A stretch of DNA of 56,422 nucleotides. It comes from Chlorobiota bacterium (lineage in GTDB: Bacteria > Bacteroidota > Ignavibacteria > OLB7). Within the stretch, counting starts at the first letter, position 1. Each line of letters begins with the position of its first letter. Of the stretch, positions 54,508 to 56,422 are shown piece by piece. The stretch is taken from NCBI GenBank assembly GCA_016788565.1, contig JAEUSP010000128.1, positions 1 through 56,422 of the forward strand, read 5' to 3'. The notes beneath the pieces are model-generated. The model was given only the letters and a program-made list of their open reading frames with translations, was not told the origin of the DNA and did not search any database. The translations under genes and the position numbers were made by a program.

Positions 54508-54663
54508 TATACTCGGCGCAAATTGGTTTGCGAAATTCTACTCAGCCAGGTGTGCTATGGATACGCTGCGCAGGCCTTCGGCTCCCGCTTTCGCCCCGAC
54601 TGGTCGGGGTAAACAGGGAATGACAGTAACGAGGTTCTTGCAAACCACTTTCATTGGAGTATA
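54508..54663 (-). mobile_element. MITE-like element, copy B (inverted, with two inner insertions)
   Basis: Bounded by TATACTC and GAGTATA like copy A. The 5' 60 bp (CGCAAATTGGTTTGCGAAAT, then TCTACTCAGCCAGGTGTGCT) match the inverse of copy A almost base for base, as does the far end. The central hairpin is interrupted by about 20-bp insertions on each side of TCCCGCTTTCGC, one carrying its own CCCCGACTGGTCGGGG stem. It ends 50 bp upstream of the LamG gene start. Confidence 0.7.
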
Positions 54664-54712
54664 CTAACAACAATGCTCTTCATCAGTTCCTCCCACGCTG
54701 TATAACAACGCT

Positions 54713-56422
54713 ATGAAAGGACTTGCACTTACCATATTGCTCCTTATTACCTGCACACAAGCTCACTATGCTCAAACGTTAGTTGCCTCATGGCCATTTA
54801 CAGGTAATGCCAACGATGCCAGCGGCAACGGCCACAACGGGACGGTGACGGGGGCAACGCTTACCGAAGACCGCTTTGGCAACGCCAATGCCGCCTACAA
54901 TTTCGATGGTGTCAACGATTACATCAGTGTCCCACACGCCGCAGCATTGAACTTCCCCAATACCTACTCCATTTCCCTCTGGGTGAAATACTGTGGACTC
55001 CGCAATCCTGGAGATGGTAGTGGAACCTTGCTCGGTAAAGGACTATCAACAGAAGGGTATAACATAGATCGTAATCCTAATGAAGAAAGAATCGGATTCA
55101 GCCCTTACACAGCGGGTGCTCACGCTATAGTGACGAACACAACAAACCTGAACGATGGCCGCTGGCATCATGTCGTCGCTGTCTATGAGGCAAAGACACG
55201 TAGCCCCACCCGAGACTACTACTCTATCTACCTTGATGGGGTTTTAGATAGAACATCATCAAGGGATTTCATAACACCTATCTACACCAACACTCGTGAC
55301 TTATGGATTGGTCGTTCAAATGCTGTTCCTGGCTACTACTTCAAAGGTGCGGTTGATGACATCAAGCTCTACGACACCATGCTCACCGCTGCCCAGGTTG
55401 CAACGCTCTACCGCCAGAACGGGTGGCCAACTGCCGTGCAACCCAACGTTCTCAACCTCGCAATCTCTGCTTCCGATACCGTCATCTGCCCCGGCAAAAC
55501 CGTCCAACTCTCCCTGCTCGGCAACCCAACACAAGTCGCTTGGAACCCCACGCCAGGGCTGCAAGGAGCTACCTCCATGTTCCCAACGGTCACCCCAGAA
55601 CAAAGCACCACGTACGTGGTCAAAGCCCTAAAAATCGCCGGGGCCGAGCCGTGCCGCGATACGGTTCAGACACTTGACTCCATCCGCATCACCGTCCGCA
55701 GGCAGCCGAAGGTGGAGCTGGGGGCGGGGCAGTATGTGTGTGCTGGCGATTCGCTCACCTTCGGTGCCAACGCTACCGATGGTTCGCCCCCTTACGGCTA
55801 CCAGTGGAACCCCCATCCGCTGATCGCCAACCGCAACCAGCTTCTGCAGAAAATCAAGATTGATCGCTCCACGCAGTTCATCCTTACCGTCACCGACAAG
55901 GAGGGGTGCATCGTGCGCGACACGCTGAATGTGATCATGCTCTCCCCCCCAAAAATGGAGGCCGGACGCGACACAACGATCTGCCGAGGAACCAGCCTGA
56001 TGCTGGGCGGCCTGCTGGAGCAAGGTGTCCCGCCCATCACCTACCACTGGAGCCCCGGCCGCGGCTTGAGCGACACCGCCGCGCGAACCCCAACGGCAAC
56101 CCCCGACAGCACCACCAGATATGTGCTGATGGTGAAAAGCTCCAACGGCTGCATCTGGCGCGACACCGTTACGCTGACAGTGGCCCCGCAACCAACCGTG
56201 GATGCTGGGGCCGAGCTTGCCGTCTGCGCCGATTCCAGCGTGGTGCTCTCGCCGGTGATTGGTGGCCGCCAGCCGGCTTCGATTCTGTGGAGTCCGTCGT
56301 CCGGTTTGTCGTGCGACGATTGCCAGAACCCGACGGCGCGGCCAACCGCAACCACCACCTACCGGGTGACGATCACCGACTCGCTTGGCTGCCGGGCGGA
56401 GGATTCGGTGGTGGTGCGCGTG
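54713..56422 (+). CDS. LamG/ConA-domain surface protein with Ig-like repeats (runs off the window)
   Basis: 570 codons are open from ATG 54713 to the edge without a stop. Signal peptide MKGLALTILLLITCTQAHYA. Residues about 22-235 form a LamG/concanavalin-type jelly roll: GNANDASGNGHNGTVTGATL, FDGVNDYISVPHAAALNF, SISLWVKY, DGRWHHVVAVYE, YLDGVLD and GAVDDIKLYDTMLTAAQV. From about 245 on come repeated Ig-like/PKD-like modules with CxGxSLxLGAxATDGxPP-type openings and CxxxDTVxVxV closings (for example ICPGKTVQL, VCAGDSLTFGANATDG). LamG modules usually bind glycans. A C-terminal T9SS domain is likely but outside the window. The LamG part uses more AT-rich codons (ATA, TTA, AGA) than the rest. Confidence 0.85.
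   Translation, partial: MKGLALTILLLITCTQAHYAQTLVASWPFTGNANDASGNGHNGTVTGATLTEDRFGNANAAYNFDGVNDYISVPHAAALNFPNTYSISLWVKYCGLRNPGDGSGTLLGKGLSTEGYNIDRNPNEERIGFSPYTAGAHAIVTNTTNLNDGRWHHVVAVYEAKTRSPTRDYYSIYLDGVLDRTSSRDFITPIYTNTRDLWIGRSNAVPGYYFKGAVDDIKLYDTMLTAAQVATLYRQNGWPTAVQPNVLNLAISASDTVICPGKTVQLSLLGNPTQVAWNPTPGLQGATSMFPTVTPEQSTTYVVKALKIAGAEPCRDTVQTLDSIRITVRRQPKVELGAGQYVCAGDSLTFGANATDGSPPYGYQWNPHPLIANRNQLLQKIKIDRSTQFILTVTDKEGCIVRDTLNVIMLSPPKMEAGRDTTICRGTSLMLGGLLEQGVPPITYHWSPGRGLSDTAARTPTATPDSTTRYVLMVKSSNGCIWRDTVTLTVAPQPTVDAGAELAVCADSSVVLSPVIGGRQPASILWSPSSGLSCDDCQNPTARPTATTTYRVTITDSLGCRAEDSVVVRV

Larger units (their letters stand above)
53922..54712. other. Gene-free 790-bp region of repeat debris between divergent genes
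   Basis: No supported gene. It holds a G10 run (54028-54038 region), a degenerate and a better REP copy, GAAGAGTGA-type repeats (54100-54135), an AAATAGG tandem repeat (54271-54291) and the inverted MITE-like copy. Promoters of both flanking surface-protein genes must lie here. Confidence 0.65.

Overview
The window looks like a chromosomal segment of a GC-rich member of the Bacteroidota/Chlorobi (FCB) group, perhaps Kapabacteria- or Ignavibacteria-like. The taxon is an inference. It rests on at least six large secreted proteins ending in type IX secretion (T9SS) type A sorting domains, on repeated ASPM/SPD-2/Hydin-like ('choice-of-anchor D') Ig domains, on an OmpA-type envelope protein and on heptose/LPS metabolism (gmhB). 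No rRNA, tRNA, CRISPR array, prophage or intact insertion sequence was found.

Layout. 1-0.2 kb: the tail of a PD-(D/E)XK-type nuclease. 0.4-6.2 kb (minus): a large ASH/T9SS surface protein, a secreted WD40 propeller with a T9SS tail, and a TPR protein. 6.6-9.4 kb (plus): a WYL regulator, a deoxyhypusine-synthase-like protein of unknown role and a small exported protein. 9.4-21 kb (plus): an elaborate stem-loop terminator, then two giant collinear ASH/cohesin-like/T9SS paralogues flanking an OmpA protein with 27 consecutive prolines. 21-28.2 kb (plus): housekeeping genes, namely Ppx/GppA, LepA (EF4), two tandem signal peptidase I paralogues of which the first has lost both catalytic residues, an ECF sigma factor with a putative anti-sigma factor, and the ribosome-rescue factor ArfB. 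28.2-34.6 kb (minus): an aldehyde dehydrogenase, a flippase-like membrane protein, a MalK/UgpC-type ATPase, a DUF3179 membrane protein, a CARDB-like exported protein and a zinc-ribbon protein. 34.7-36.8 kb (plus): GmhB, DUF971 and an ReAII-type asparaginase. 36.8-39.2 kb (minus): a tandem pair of secreted beta-propellers. 39.3-40.1 kb: two small proteins. 40.2-48.6 kb (minus): two giant T9SS cargo proteins, the second a paralogue of the protein at 0.5-3.8 kb. 48.9-56.4 kb: transaldolase, a 1176-residue outer-membrane beta-barrel-like protein (minus), and the start of a LamG/Ig-like surface protein that runs off the window.

Two themes stand out. First, envelope and surface biology dominates: T9SS cargo, OmpA, a barrel-like outer-membrane protein and signal peptidases. 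Much of it appears as duplicated pairs: 0.5/45 kb, 10/16 kb, 24.2/25.1 kb and 36.8/38 kb. Second, the intergenic regions carry non-coding repeat families: eight copies of a REP-like palindrome (four per orientation), two inverted copies of a 116-156 bp MITE-like element with terminal inverted repeats, and low-complexity 7-9 bp repeat debris. Most genes lack a Shine-Dalgarno sequence; clear exceptions are several secreted-protein genes.
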